From: DASSKP01 sp035695045
GTDB taxonomy: Bacteria > Actinomycetota > Actinomycetes > JAFAQI01
Length of the DNA stretch: 64,000 bases
Direction of reading: 5' to 3'
Assembly (NCBI GenBank): GCA_035695045.1
Contig: DASSEX010000078.1
Coordinates: 62,001-126,000, forward strand
The position numbers were made by a program, and so were the translations under genes. Below, in pieces: positions 30,297 through 40,011 of the stretch. How positions within the stretch are numbered: position 1 is the first letter of the stretch; each line of letters starts with the position of its first letter. The notes below the pieces were generated by a model. The model was given only the letters and a program-made list of their open reading frames with translations, did not search any database and was not told where the DNA came from.

Positions 30297-31934
30297 ATGC
30301 CGGTTTCGCTCGACGAGGCGACCGCGGCCTTCGCCGACCGCGCGTGGTCGCGCGCGGCCGACGCCTTCGCCGCCGCGGACGGCGTACAGGATCTCCCTCC
30401 GGAAGCACTGGAGCAGTGGGGGCTGGCCGCCTACCTGATCGGACGTGTCGAGGAGTCCGACAGCGCCCGTGAGCGCGCGCACCACGCATACCTGGCGATC
30501 GACGATCCCGAGGGCGCGGCGCGGGTCGGCGTGTGGCTCGGCATCACCCTCGCGATCCGCGGTGAGGGAGCGCGCGCGGGCGGCTGGTTCGGCCGGGTAC
30601 AGAACCTGCTCGACGAGAACGAGCTCAACGACTCGGTCTGGCAGCAGCTCATACGCGTGTCGGCCGGCATGCAACGACTGTTCGGCGGCGACGTCACCGG
30701 CGCTGCCGAGCACTTCACCGAGCTGCTGCCGTTGACCGCGAACTTCGACAGTCCCGACTTCTACGTCGGCGTACGTAACGGTCTCGGACAGGCGCTCATC
30801 GCCTGCGGTCGCTTCGAGGAGGGCCTGCGTCGCATCGACGAGGTCATGGTCGAGGTGACGACCAACGACCGCGTCTCGCCGCAGTTCGTCGGGCTCATGT
30901 ACTGCGCAGCGATCGCGGCCTACCGCCGCTGCTTCGACCTGCGCCGGGCCCGCGAGTGGACCGAGGCGTTGAGCCGTTGGTGCGCACGGCAGCCCGACCT
31001 CGTTCCCTATCGCGGGCAGTGTCTCGTGCATCGCGCCGAGGTGCTGCAGCTGCACGGTTCGTGGGGCGACGCGTCCAGCGAGGTCGAGCGCGTCTTCCGC
31101 GAGCTCGGTGACGACCCGACCGACCTCGCGGCCGGCATGGCGCACTACCAGCGCGGCGAGCTGCACCGGCTCCGCGGAGAACAAGCAGCAGCCGAGGACT
31201 CCTACCGCAAGGCCTCACGATGCGGCCACGACCCGCAACCCGGTCTCGCGCTGATGCGCCTGTCGCAGGGAAACGTCGAGGCCGCCTGCGCGTCCGTGCG
31301 ACGGGCTCTCGACGAGGCGATCGGGCTCCACGACCGGTTGCGTCTCTTGCCGGCGTACGTCGACATCGCGATCGCAGCCGGAGATGTCGACACCGCTCGG
31401 GCCGCCGCCGCCGAGCTGCGGTCAGCAGCCGCTGCGCGGGAGGCGCCATGGCTCGCAGCGGCGGCAGCTCAGGCCGAGGGGCGCCTGGCCGTGGTCGACG
31501 GCGACGACAGGGCAGCGCTCCGTCTCTTCCGTGAAGCACTCGCCGGCTGGCAGCGCATCGGTGCGCCGTACGACGCCGCACGGACCCGGGTGCACCTGGC
31601 GAGTGCCTGCCGCGCGCTCGGCGACGACGAGACGGCCGACCTCGAGCTCGACGCCGCGCGGTGGACGTTCGGGCAGCTCGGCGCGCAGCCGGACCTGGCG
31701 GTGCTCGACGGCGAGCGTCAAACGCTCCCGACACCGCCGCCGGGCGGCCTGACCGCGCGCGAGACCGAGGTCCTCCGGCTGGTCGCCACCGGCGCGACCA
31801 ACCGCGACATCGCCGGCGAGCTCTTCCTCTCCGAGAAGACCGTCGCCCGGCACGTGGCGAACATCTTCCTCAAGCTCGGCGTGAGCTCCCGGTCGGCGGC
31901 GACGGCCTTCGCCTACGACCACCGGCTGGTCTGA
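30297..31934 (+). CDS. LuxR-type regulator with TPR-like sensor, no ATPase
   Basis: 545 residues. About 460 residues of helical TPR-like repeats (for example GEGARAGGWFGRVQNLLDEN, GDVTGAAEHFTELLPL, ALRLFREALAGWQRIG) lead to a C-terminal LuxR helix-turn-helix: LTARETEVLRLVATGATNRD then LSEKTVARHVANIFLKLGVSS. Unlike the large regulators at 6556 and 35631 it has no Walker motifs. The FAD oxidoreductase that follows on the same strand is a reasonable target. An in-frame ATG at 30276 would add seven residues. Confidence 0.85.
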   Translation: MPVSLDEATAAFADRAWSRAADAFAAADGVQDLPPEALEQWGLAAYLIGRVEESDSARERAHHAYLAIDDPEGAARVGVWLGITLAIRGEGARAGGWFGRVQNLLDENELNDSVWQQLIRVSAGMQRLFGGDVTGAAEHFTELLPLTANFDSPDFYVGVRNGLGQALIACGRFEEGLRRIDEVMVEVTTNDRVSPQFVGLMYCAAIAAYRRCFDLRRAREWTEALSRWCARQPDLVPYRGQCLVHRAEVLQLHGSWGDASSEVERVFRELGDDPTDLAAGMAHYQRGELHRLRGEQAAAEDSYRKASRCGHDPQPGLALMRLSQGNVEAACASVRRALDEAIGLHDRLRLLPAYVDIAIAAGDVDTARAAAAELRSAAAAREAPWLAAAAAQAEGRLAVVDGDDRAALRLFREALAGWQRIGAPYDAARTRVHLASACRALGDDETADLELDAARWTFGQLGAQPDLAVLDGERQTLPTPPPGGLTARETEVLRLVATGATNRDIAGELFLSEKTVARHVANIFLKLGVSSRSAATAFAYDHRLV

Positions 31935-32045
31935 GCAACCTGCATACACGACTACACATTTCTGCCGACGCGACCACCCGCTCCCCGCTCGTAACGTCCC
32001 GCCTCACACCGGCTCCGTGGGGGCCGCCGAGAGCGGGAGAACGAG

Positions 32046-33350
32046 ATGAGAGTCGTCGTTGTCGGGGCAGGACCGGTCGGGTCGTTCAGCGCGCTGATGC
32101 TGGCGCGGCGCGGGCACGAGGTCGTGCTCGTCGACCGCGACCCCGGTCCGGTCGACGGTGGCTCGTGGGCACGACGCGGGATGATGCAGTTCAACCTGCC
32201 GCACTTCTTCCGGCCACAGGTCCGCCAGTCGATCTGCGCGGAGACTCCCGAGCTGTGGTCGGCGCTTCTTCTCGCGGGCGGCCTGCCCGCGCGGCCGGAA
32301 GGTTTCCCCGAGGAGATGACCGGTCTGCAGTCCCGGCGCGCCACGTTCGAGCGCGCGGTGTGGACGTTCCTCGACGCGGAGCCGGGGGTGTCGCGGCTGT
32401 GCGGGCACGCCGACCGGCTGCTCCTCGGGGGCGGCCGGGTCACCGGGGTCGTCGTGGACGGCGCAGCAGTCACGGCCGATCTCGTCGTCGTGGCATCGGG
32501 CCGCGCCGGCCGGGTCGGCGACGACATCCGTCCGGCTGCCGAGTCGGCCAGCTGCGGCTTCTCCTACGCCGCGCGCCAGTACCGAGCATTGCCGGGCGTC
32601 GACCTGCCGGACTGGGGCATGCCGCGCTACCGGATCTACGACGGCTACCTCACCATCGTCTTCCCGCAGGATGCACAGACGTTGAGCGCGCTGATCGTCC
32701 GGCCGACCGCCGACGCGGGGCTGCTCGAGCTGCGGCACAACGGCGTCTTCGAAGCCGCAGCTGCCGCGATCCCGTTCCTCGCAGAGTGGACCGACCCTGC
32801 GCGCTTCGAGCCCATCACCGACGTGCTCTCGGGCAGCAACCTCGTGAACGCCTACCGTCGCCAGGCTCGCGCCGGCGACCGCTATGTCGACGGCGTCGTG
32901 TTCGTCGGCGATGCTGTCCTCACGACCAACCCGGCGGCTGGTCGTGGCGTCGCCCTGGGTCTGCAACAGGCGCGGATGCTCGTGTCGCTCCTTGACGGGT
33001 CGGACATCCCGACGGCGGTCGCCGCCTTCGAGGCATGGTGTGACACGAACATGCGGCCCTGGTACGAGGACCACGTCTACTGGGACGAGACCTTGCTGCG
33101 CCGCTTCATGGGTTACGGCCTCGACCTCGACGCACGCATCCCCTCCGACGTCGTCGTCGAGTGCGCGCAGGTCGACCCGAGCATCTTTGCCGCTGCCGGC
33201 CCTTACCTCGCGATGCTCGCGCTGCCGAGCGTGCTGGACGGCGTACAGGACAAGGCGCGTGCAGTGCTGCGGACCGGGTGGCGCCCGTCGTACGCCGACG
33301 GACCGACGCGTGACGATCTGGTCGACCTCATGATGCAGCCGGTCGCCTAG
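32046..33350 (+). CDS. FAD-dependent oxidoreductase
   Basis: 434-residue flavoprotein of the group-A monooxygenase / geranylgeranyl-reductase fold. The N-terminal FAD-binding GAGPVGSFSALMLARRGHEV and acidic VDRD are intact, and the second FAD motif is VVFVGDAVLTTNPAAGRG (~residues 285-300). It resembles the protein at 44288 along its length (RRGMMQFNLPHFFRP vs RRGVNQFRLLHYFQP; RPWYEDHVYWD vs EPWYRATLAYD), so the two are paralogues. GGGAGA precedes the ATG, and a TAACGT box lies 48 bases upstream at 31992. The substrate is unknown. Confidence 0.85.
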   Translation: MRVVVVGAGPVGSFSALMLARRGHEVVLVDRDPGPVDGGSWARRGMMQFNLPHFFRPQVRQSICAETPELWSALLLAGGLPARPEGFPEEMTGLQSRRATFERAVWTFLDAEPGVSRLCGHADRLLLGGGRVTGVVVDGAAVTADLVVVASGRAGRVGDDIRPAAESASCGFSYAARQYRALPGVDLPDWGMPRYRIYDGYLTIVFPQDAQTLSALIVRPTADAGLLELRHNGVFEAAAAAIPFLAEWTDPARFEPITDVLSGSNLVNAYRRQARAGDRYVDGVVFVGDAVLTTNPAAGRGVALGLQQARMLVSLLDGSDIPTAVAAFEAWCDTNMRPWYEDHVYWDETLLRRFMGYGLDLDARIPSDVVVECAQVDPSIFAAAGPYLAMLALPSVLDGVQDKARAVLRTGWRPSYADGPTRDDLVDLMMQPVA

Positions 33351-33353
33351 CGT
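33348..33353 (+). promoter_or_regulatory. -10 element of a leaderless promoter for the GNAT gene
   Basis: TAGCGT overlaps the stop codon of the FAD oxidoreductase and lies eight bases before the GTG of the acetyltransferase gene. Confidence 0.4.
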
Positions 33354-33361
33354 TCTCTCAT

Positions 33362-33865
33362 GTGACGGGCTTGCGTATCCGCGAGGCGAGCGACGGCGAC
33401 TGGGCGGCGATCTTTCCGATCTTCGAGGCGATCGTCAGCGCGGGAACGACGTACGCGTATCCCGAAGGTCTGTCCTCGGACGCAGCCAAGGCGTTGTGGA
33501 TGCCAGGTCCGCCGTCGCGGACGGTGGTGGCCGTCGACGACGACGACGACGTCGTGCTCGGTACGGCGACCATGGGAGCCAACCGTCCCGGCCGCGGCTC
33601 GCACATCGCGACCGCGAGCTTCATGGTCGCCCCGCAGACGCGCAACCTGGGTATCGGCCGGGCACTCGGTGAGGACATGCTCGCGTGGGCGACGGCACAG
33701 GGGTTTCGCGGCGTGCAGTTCAACGCGGTGGTCGAGACCAACGCCGCAGCGGTGCACTTGTGGCAGTCGCTCGGCTTCGAGGTCGTCGGCACGGTGCCCG
33801 GGGCGTTTCGTCACGCTGAGATGGGCTATGTCGGACTGCACGTGATGTTCCGGCGCCTCGTCTGA
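33362..33865 (+). CDS. GNAT-family N-acetyltransferase
   Basis: 167 residues. The acetyl-CoA pyrophosphate loop is visible as APQTRNLGIGRALGEDML (~residues 90-107), preceded by the ASFMV strand and followed by GVQFNAVVETNAAAVHLWQSLGFEVVG, the classical GNAT C-terminal half. Related proteins acetylate amines, antibiotics or proteins; the substrate cannot be predicted. GTG start, probably leaderless. Confidence 0.88.
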   Translation: MTGLRIREASDGDWAAIFPIFEAIVSAGTTYAYPEGLSSDAAKALWMPGPPSRTVVAVDDDDDVVLGTATMGANRPGRGSHIATASFMVAPQTRNLGIGRALGEDMLAWATAQGFRGVQFNAVVETNAAAVHLWQSLGFEVVGTVPGAFRHAEMGYVGLHVMFRRLV

Positions 33866-34086
33866 AAGGAATCTGGCCTGCAGGCGCAAGCGCTGGATAT
33901 GGTTTTGGTGTCCGTCCGCTAAGCAGCCAGCGGAGCTCGGGTGGGAACGCAGGGCGTCGGGACCCGGTTCTTCCGCCGATTCGAGCGCATGCGGGCGGAC
34001 CCCTTCTGCTCGCCTGCATGGACATCCGAATGGATCGGCCATCGTCGCGGAGCGTGCCGCGACACAGGGCCAGAAGGAAGGCGGAC

Positions 34087-34782
34087 GTGCACGCCGCAGA
34101 AGAGTCGAATGCTGCTGCCGCAAGCAAGTCGGCCGCAGAGCAAGTAGACGAGATGCGCAGGCGTCTCGACGTCCTCGAGACAGCCGAGGCCTGCCTCGAC
34201 GAGCGGGAGAAGAACGCGCTCGCAGACGGCGCATCCGCCGCCGACCTCGCCCGCCTCGCCGACGAACGCGACGAGCTCGCGACGCAGCGCGACTCCCTTG
34301 CGTCGGAGCACGACGATCGCGCATCGCGACGGGATGACGTCTCACTTCAGCGGGATGTCCGCAGCTCCGCGCGGGACGTGCGCGCCCGCACCATCGACAA
34401 GGACCGCGACGTCGGCTTCACCGACCGCTTCCTCGCGGCTGTCGACCGCGACGACGCCGCCGGCGATCGTGCTGACTCTTTCGACGACCGCGCGGGCAGC
34501 AAGCGCGATCGTGAACGCGCCGCCGAGCATCGCGACCGCGCCGCGCACGACCGCGCGGAAGCGCTGGCGCGGACGCTCCGCGCCGAGAACGAGCTCGCCA
34601 CCCTGCGCGATGCGCTCGACAGCCGCAACGTCATCGGCCAGGCACAGGGTTTGTTGATGTCCCGTTACGGCGTCGACGCGGAGCAGGCTTTTGCGATGCT
34701 GGTGCGGCTGTCTCAGGAGTCGCACCTGAAGGTGCGCGAGGTCGCTGCGCGGGTCGTGCGGATGCGCAACACCGGGGACTGA
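34087..34782 (+). CDS. ANTAR-domain RNA-binding antiterminator with charged coiled-coil
   Basis: 231 residues. The C-terminal ~55 residues form an ANTAR domain (RNVIGQAQGLLMSRYGVDAEQAF, then AAR at the end of the bundle), which binds paired hairpins in mRNA to prevent termination. The N-terminal ~170 residues are extremely charged and repeat DRD/DDRA-like blocks (DRDDAAGDRADSFDDRAGSK), predicted as a long helix or coiled coil with no sensory GAF/PAS domain. The GTG at 34087 has AAGGAAGG upstream; an ATG at 34018 is in frame but lacks a ribosome site. The 221-base gap before it shows no clear promoter. Confidence 0.85.
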   Translation: MHAAEESNAAAASKSAAEQVDEMRRRLDVLETAEACLDEREKNALADGASAADLARLADERDELATQRDSLASEHDDRASRRDDVSLQRDVRSSARDVRARTIDKDRDVGFTDRFLAAVDRDDAAGDRADSFDDRAGSKRDRERAAEHRDRAAHDRAEALARTLRAENELATLRDALDSRNVIGQAQGLLMSRYGVDAEQAFAMLVRLSQESHLKVREVAARVVRMRNTGD

Positions 34783-34795
34783 CAGCGAGGGTGCG

Positions 34796-35314
34796 TCAGT
34801 CGCCCGTCGAAGACCCGACGTCGAAGCCGGACACGCGCAGCCACTCCGCGACCGTCGCGTGCGCCGGCTCGTACGCCGTCCAGACCGCGGTCGCCCACTC
34901 GAAGGCGGCGCGACGCACGCCTTCGGCCCGGCCGTGGGTCGGGACATGCGCAACGGTGAGCTCGCCCGGACCGGTCCGCGGCAGCCGGTGGAAGAGCGGC
35001 CGGTCGATCATTCGACGATGCAGCTCCGGCCCGAGCGCAGGATCCACGTCGTGCTCCAGGAACAGGCACAGCGTCATCAGATGTAGCCCGACCGACTGGA
35101 CCTGTCGCCGGTCACCTGCGCCGGGGTGTTGGGCGGCGTACGCGTCGACGATCACCTGGTGGAACGTCATGCGCGCCACCGACGAGTAGTCCGCAGCCAC
35201 GACCTCCCCGAAGACGCGCCAGCATCCCGGGCTGCTCTCCATGTAGGGGTGCGTCGGTCCGTCGCCGGGCGCGAAGCGGCCGCCACACCCGGGGCAGGCC
35301 GCGGCGTCGTTCAT
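34796..35314 (-). CDS. DUF5946 family protein
   Basis: 172-residue protein of unknown function. It has the N-terminal zinc-ribbon-like CPGCGG (residues ~7-12) and the family's HPYMESSPGCWRVFGEVVA, then helices including HQVIVDAYAAQHPG and HLMTLCLFLEHD. It is last in a minus-strand run with the DUF1059-like gene (gap 11 bases) and possibly the LuxR/ATPase gene upstream. Confidence 0.75.
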   Translation of the reverse strand: MNDAAACPGCGGRFAPGDGPTHPYMESSPGCWRVFGEVVAADYSSVARMTFHQVIVDAYAAQHPGAGDRRQVQSVGLHLMTLCLFLEHDVDPALGPELHRRMIDRPLFHRLPRTGPGELTVAHVPTHGRAEGVRRAAFEWATAVWTAYEPAHATVAEWLRVSGFDVGSSTGD

Positions 35315-35325
35315 GCGCGGACGCG

Positions 35326-35562
35326 TCAGTCCTCAGGGAGCTCGGCGAAGGCGCGCTTCGTGGAGCGGTACCACCCCATGCCGGAGATCGGCCGCTTCCA
35401 CCGGCCCTTCATGGCCTCGTGCGCACTGCGGTGCGCGTCGTCTCCCGCCTGCACCGCCTCGCGGAGGTGTCTGTCCTGAGCCTTGATGACGTCGTCCGCC
35501 GTGTTACCCCGGTGCGCGAGGTCGCACGGTCCGCCGAGCTGCTGACACGTCATGGTCTTCAT
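35326..35562 (-). CDS. DUF1059-like small protein
   Basis: 78 residues starting MKTMTCQQLGGPCDLAHRGN, which matches the DUF1059 pattern of a small Cys/His protein; the C-terminal half is basic (GRWKRPISGMGWYRSTKRAF). The ATG at 35562 is chosen because GGAGG lies seven bases upstream; the earlier in-frame ATG at 35577 would contain that ribosome site. Function unknown. Confidence 0.7.
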   Translation of the reverse strand: MKTMTCQQLGGPCDLAHRGNTADDVIKAQDRHLREAVQAGDDAHRSAHEAMKGRWKRPISGMGWYRSTKRAFAELPED

Positions 35563-35630
35563 CGAGCCTGCCTCCATCGGCCGGAATCACGGGTGCGAAC
35601 GTCACCGTAAGCGCCTGCGCCGGCACACGC

Positions 35631-38363
35631 TTATCCGTTTCTGCTCGATGACTCGGACTCCATCTGCATCGCGGCGAGCTCCGCCCGGGAGGTGATCCCG
35701 AGCTTCTGGAAGACGTTGCGCAGGTGGAAGTCGACCGTCCGCGGGCTGAGGAACAGCTGCGCGGCCGCATCGCGGTTGCTCATGCCCTGCCGGACGAGCG
35801 ACGCCACCTGACGCTCCTGCGGCGTGAGCTCGTCCGCGGCTCCGACCTCGCGCCGTCGTGCGGTCTCACCCGAGGCACGCAGCTCCTGCGTCGCGCGGGC
35901 TGCCAGGTTCTTGGCGCCGAGGTCTTCGAAGATGTCCAGCGCGGTGCGCAGATGCTCGCGCGCATCGACGCGCCGGCGGGTCCGACGGAGGTGCTCGCCG
36001 TAGGCGAGGTGGATCCGAGCCCGCTCGAAGCGGTGATGGGCGTTCTCCGCATGCGCCACGGCGTTCTTGAAGTGGGTGTCCGCATCCTCGCCATCCGCGA
36101 GCATCGCCATCCCGTACTCGCCCTGAGCGGTGGCCCACTCCGCCTGGACAGCCGTACCGAACCCGAGGATCTCGTCCGTCCACTGCTCGGCGAGATCGCG
36201 CCGGTCGGCATGCACCGCGGTCTCGATCCTGTCGAACGCCGCGAGCCGCGCGACGAGTCCTGTCTTGATCTGCTCGAGCTGATGAATCGCAGACGCAGGA
36301 CTGTCCGCGATCACGGCTCGGGTCCAGCAGGCGACGTCACGCACGAAGGAGGCGGCGATGCCTTCAGCGGGGTTCGCCGCCAGCGCGTCCAGATGCCTCG
36401 TCGCTCCGTGCACGTCGCCGCGGAACGCGGCAAGCAGCGCGAGCCAGCCGCGCGGGAACAGCGTCAGGGCGGGCTGCCCGGCACCGGTGGCGAGGTCGAG
36501 CGCCTCGGCGGCACCGGATGTGGCCGCAGACCAGTCGCCGGTGGCGATCTCGGCGAACGCGCGGCGGGAGAGCGAGTAGACGACAAGCACCAGAGCACCT
36601 TGCATTCGCCCGAACTCGCAGAGCCACCCGTGATGCTCGAGCACGACGTCATCGTCGCCGAGGTGTGCTGCGGATATCCCGAGGTTCGAGTGCAGATCGC
36701 TGTCGTCACCTTCCCGGAACTCGGCGTATGCGGCGCGGAACTGCGCAGCGGCCTCGGCGTACTCGTGGACGCGCATGTGCCCGAAGCCGGCAGTCAGTCG
36801 CGCTGCGCAACGCGATGCGTCGTCAGTCGCCGCGTCGACGTCACTGAACCGGACCGTGAGGTCGGCCGGGTCCTCCAGGTCTCCGCCGACGAAGGAGATG
36901 AGGGCGTTGGCGAGCATCGTCATCCTGCGCGCCCGCATCTCGTCAGCAGCGACGACGTCGGCGGCACCCCGTAGCAAGAGGCGGTGCGCGACCCGAGGCG
37001 AGCCGACGTTCCACTCCACCCGGGCGCGCAACAGCTCCATGTCCGCTCGGACCAACGGGTCGCCCGCGTCCCTGAGCGCAGCCTCGACGACCGACCGCGC
37101 ACGTCCGGTCTGCGCACCCGCAAACGCGGCAGTCGCGGCGGCCGCGTAGCGCCCGGCTCGTCGTGCCGGCTCAGCGGTGAGCTCTGCCGCGCGAGCCCAC
37201 GCCGACGATGCCGCCTCGTGACCGCCCCTTCCTGCCGCTGCGCTCGCGACGGCGTCGAGCTCATCGGCGACTGCATCGTCCGCGCCCTCGGCGGCAGCCG
37301 CGGCATGCCAGGCAGCCCGCTCGCGATCACCGACACTGCCGAGGCTGTTCGCAAGGGCACGATGAGCCGCTCGTCTCAAGGCGCTCGTCGCCGCGCTGTA
37401 GACAGCGGACCGCACCAGCGGGTGGTACATCGTTACCGTGTCCACCTCGACCCGCAGGAGACCGGCACGTTCCACCTCATCGAGCGCCAGGTCGTCCGCA
37501 CCGAGCTGCGCCGCCGCCCCACGCACCACCGCGACGTGGCCGGAGTCGTCAGCCGCGGCGACGAGCAGCAGTCGTTGCGCCGACTCCGACAACCGTCGAT
37601 AGCGGTCGCCGAACGCCCGCTCGACTCCCCCTGTCAGGGGCAGCTCGTCGGGCAGCGGCTCCGCACCGGCGAACTGCCCTGCGGTGAGAGCACTCGCGAG
37701 CTCGACCAGTGCCAACGGGTTGCCGCCCGTCGCCTCGAACAACCGGTCGCGGACCGCGGGGTCGACCGCCTCGATAGCGCCCGTCTTCATCAACAGCCGC
37801 TCAGCCGCATCCGCCGCGATGCCGGCGAGGTTGAGCTGCGGGAGATCGCGGCTGTCGAAGGTCGACGCCTCTCCGTCGCGAACCGTGAACAGCAGAGCGA
37901 TGCGTTCGGCCTGCAGCCGTCGAGCGACAAACAGCAGGGCCGCGGCGGACGCCTCGTCCAGCCACTGCGCGTCGTCGACGCACACCAGCAACGGCTGCTC
38001 CTCCGCGACATCCGCCAGCAGGCTCAGCACACCGAGGAAGACGAGGAACCGATCGCCTTCTCCTTCCGCCTCGCCGAGCGCCGCGCCCAAGGCCGCCGCC
38101 TGCGGCTTCGGCAGCTCGTTCAGATGACGGCGTAGCGGCCACAGCAGGCGCTGCAGCGCCGCAAACGCCAGCGGCGACTCGGACTCCACTCCTTGCGTGC
38201 GCAGCACTCGCATGTCGGACGCCGACGCGATGGCATCGGCGAGCAGCGTCGACTTGCCGTTTCCGGCGACGCCACGGATGACGAGTGAGCCGCCGGTCGA
38301 GCCGCGTGCGGCTTCCAGCAGCGTGGTGATCGTGGCCTGCTCGGCCCCCCGGCCCACCAGCAC
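35631..38363 (-). CDS. Large LuxR-type regulator with N-terminal ATPase domain
   Basis: 910 residues with the same plan as the regulator at 6556. The ATPase begins at the N-terminus (LVGRGAEQATITTLLEAARG), with Walker A GVAGNGKSTLL (~31-41) and Walker B LLVCVDDAQWLDEAS. A long helical repeat region follows, and the C-terminal LuxR helix-turn-helix is LTPQERQVASLVRQGMSNRD then LSPRTVDFHLRNVFQKLGI. GTG start. It diverges from the His-rich MFS exporter across 122 bases, and that exporter is a plausible target. Confidence 0.9.
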   Translation of the reverse strand: MLVGRGAEQATITTLLEAARGSTGGSLVIRGVAGNGKSTLLADAIASASDMRVLRTQGVESESPLAFAALQRLLWPLRRHLNELPKPQAAALGAALGEAEGEGDRFLVFLGVLSLLADVAEEQPLLVCVDDAQWLDEASAAALLFVARRLQAERIALLFTVRDGEASTFDSRDLPQLNLAGIAADAAERLLMKTGAIEAVDPAVRDRLFEATGGNPLALVELASALTAGQFAGAEPLPDELPLTGGVERAFGDRYRRLSESAQRLLLVAAADDSGHVAVVRGAAAQLGADDLALDEVERAGLLRVEVDTVTMYHPLVRSAVYSAATSALRRAAHRALANSLGSVGDRERAAWHAAAAAEGADDAVADELDAVASAAAGRGGHEAASSAWARAAELTAEPARRAGRYAAAATAAFAGAQTGRARSVVEAALRDAGDPLVRADMELLRARVEWNVGSPRVAHRLLLRGAADVVAADEMRARRMTMLANALISFVGGDLEDPADLTVRFSDVDAATDDASRCAARLTAGFGHMRVHEYAEAAAQFRAAYAEFREGDDSDLHSNLGISAAHLGDDDVVLEHHGWLCEFGRMQGALVLVVYSLSRRAFAEIATGDWSAATSGAAEALDLATGAGQPALTLFPRGWLALLAAFRGDVHGATRHLDALAANPAEGIAASFVRDVACWTRAVIADSPASAIHQLEQIKTGLVARLAAFDRIETAVHADRRDLAEQWTDEILGFGTAVQAEWATAQGEYGMAMLADGEDADTHFKNAVAHAENAHHRFERARIHLAYGEHLRRTRRRVDAREHLRTALDIFEDLGAKNLAARATQELRASGETARRREVGAADELTPQERQVASLVRQGMSNRDAAAQLFLSPRTVDFHLRNVFQKLGITSRAELAAMQMESESSSRNG

Positions 38364-38485
38364 GTGGCTGACGTTACGCCGGTCTGCAAGCCGATCCCGG
38401 CGGTTTCACCGGCGCGGTGGTCGGCCCCGCGAAGCGACCGTACGACGACCCAGCCCGAACCCGGGCTTCATCGTCAGGAGGAGTC

Positions 38486-40006
38486 ATGTCGACAGCCACA
38501 GTGGCGGCCGACCACGGCGTCATCCCCGCGCAACACCACGGGCATCAGCACGGGCACGGCCATCACGCCGTCGGGCACGTCGCGCCGCACGACGCGGCCG
38601 AGGCGCATCGCAGCTGGCTGACGTTCGCGTTGATGATCGCCGCACAGATCATGGTGATCATCGACGTATCCGTCACGAACGTCGCATTGCCGAGCATCAG
38701 CCGCGGACTGCACCTCTCGTCGTCGCAGTACCAGTGGACGGTCAGCGCATACGTCCTGCTTTCGGGCGGGTTGCTCCTGCTCGGCGGCCGGATCGCCGAC
38801 CTGTTCGACCGAAGGCGCGCGTTCCTCAGCGGCGTCGGGTTGTTCACCGTCGCCTCGATCGCCAGCGGTCTCGCGACTACCCCGCTCATGTTGATCGTCG
38901 CCCGTGCCGCGCAAGGCGCCGGCGCCGCCCTGGCGACCCCCTCCGCGCTCTCGATCGTCATGACGACGTACGCCGGTGCGCAGCGGCAGAAGGCCCTCGC
39001 CATCTGGGGCGCCATCGGTAGTGGCGGACTCGCCATCGGAGTTCTCGCCGGTGGCACGCTCACCAGCGCGCTCGGCTGGCGTGCCGTGTTCTTCATCAAT
39101 GCGCCGATCGGCGTTGCCGTCTTCCTCGGCACTCTGCGCAACGTCGCCCACGGCGAGCGCGCACCGCACGCCTTCCGCAGGATGGACGCACGGGGAGCGC
39201 TCACCCTGGTGACCGGCCTGCTCTCGCTCGTCTACGGCATCGAGCAGACCCGCACCGACGGCTGGGCCTCGGCGGCAACGCTCGTGCCGATCGGAGCTGC
39301 GATCGTCCTGCTCGCGTCCTTCGCCCTGCTCGAGCGGCGCGCCGCCAACCCGCTGGTCCCGCCGGCGACGTGGCGGATCCGCTCCCTGGTCTCCGCGTCG
39401 ACGGTCATGGCCGTCGTCACCGGCGTCGCCGTCGGCACCTTCTTCCTGAGCTCGCTCTACCTGCAGCAGGTCACTGGCGCCTCGGCGATCGTGGCCGGCT
39501 GCGAGTTCCTGCCGATCGCCTTCGCGATCACGGCGAGCGCCGTCGTCGCATCGAAGCTGATCGCCCACGTCGGCGCCAAGTCATTGATCGCGGGTGGCCT
39601 GGTCATCACGACAGGCGGCCTGCTGCTGCTCGCCTCGGCGGCCGGCTCGACGTCGTACGTCAGCGACATCTTGCCCGCGTTCGTGGTCATCGGTCTGGGT
39701 CTGGGTCCGATGTTCGTCGCGATCTCGATCGCGGCCATGAGCGGCGTCGACCCGGAGCGGTCCGGGCTCGCGTCCGGCCTGATGATGACCGGCCACGAGG
39801 TGGGCGCTGCGCTCGGCGTTGCCGCGCTCACGGCGGTCGCCGGCGACATCACCACCCGAGCCGGCCTGGTCGCCGGCTTCGGGGACGCGTTCCACGTGGC
39901 GGCGATCGTGCTCGGGGCGCTGTTCGTCCTGACGCTGGTCACCGTCCCGGGCGGCAAGCCGGCCACAGGTGGCGGCCACGGCGGCCACGGCGGCCGCGGC
40001 CACTGA
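38486..40006 (+). CDS. MFS transporter (DHA2 type) with His-rich tails
   Basis: 506-residue exporter with 14 predicted helices. Helix 1 reads MVIIDVSVTNVALPSIS, motif A GGRIADLFDRRR follows, and motif C lies near GSGGLAIGVLAGGTL. Unusual are a His-rich cytoplasmic N-terminus (HHGHQHGHGHHAVGH, ~residues 17-31) and a Gly/His C-terminus (GGGHGGHGGRGH), both able to bind transition metals. AGGAGG precedes the ATG. It is followed by a metallochaperone-like gene, so metal or metal-complex export is possible, but the core is that of a drug:proton antiporter. Confidence 0.88.
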   Translation: MSTATVAADHGVIPAQHHGHQHGHGHHAVGHVAPHDAAEAHRSWLTFALMIAAQIMVIIDVSVTNVALPSISRGLHLSSSQYQWTVSAYVLLSGGLLLLGGRIADLFDRRRAFLSGVGLFTVASIASGLATTPLMLIVARAAQGAGAALATPSALSIVMTTYAGAQRQKALAIWGAIGSGGLAIGVLAGGTLTSALGWRAVFFINAPIGVAVFLGTLRNVAHGERAPHAFRRMDARGALTLVTGLLSLVYGIEQTRTDGWASAATLVPIGAAIVLLASFALLERRAANPLVPPATWRIRSLVSASTVMAVVTGVAVGTFFLSSLYLQQVTGASAIVAGCEFLPIAFAITASAVVASKLIAHVGAKSLIAGGLVITTGGLLLLASAAGSTSYVSDILPAFVVIGLGLGPMFVAISIAAMSGVDPERSGLASGLMMTGHEVGAALGVAALTAVAGDITTRAGLVAGFGDAFHVAAIVLGALFVLTLVTVPGGKPATGGGHGGHGGRGH

Positions 40007-40011
40007 CCTAC

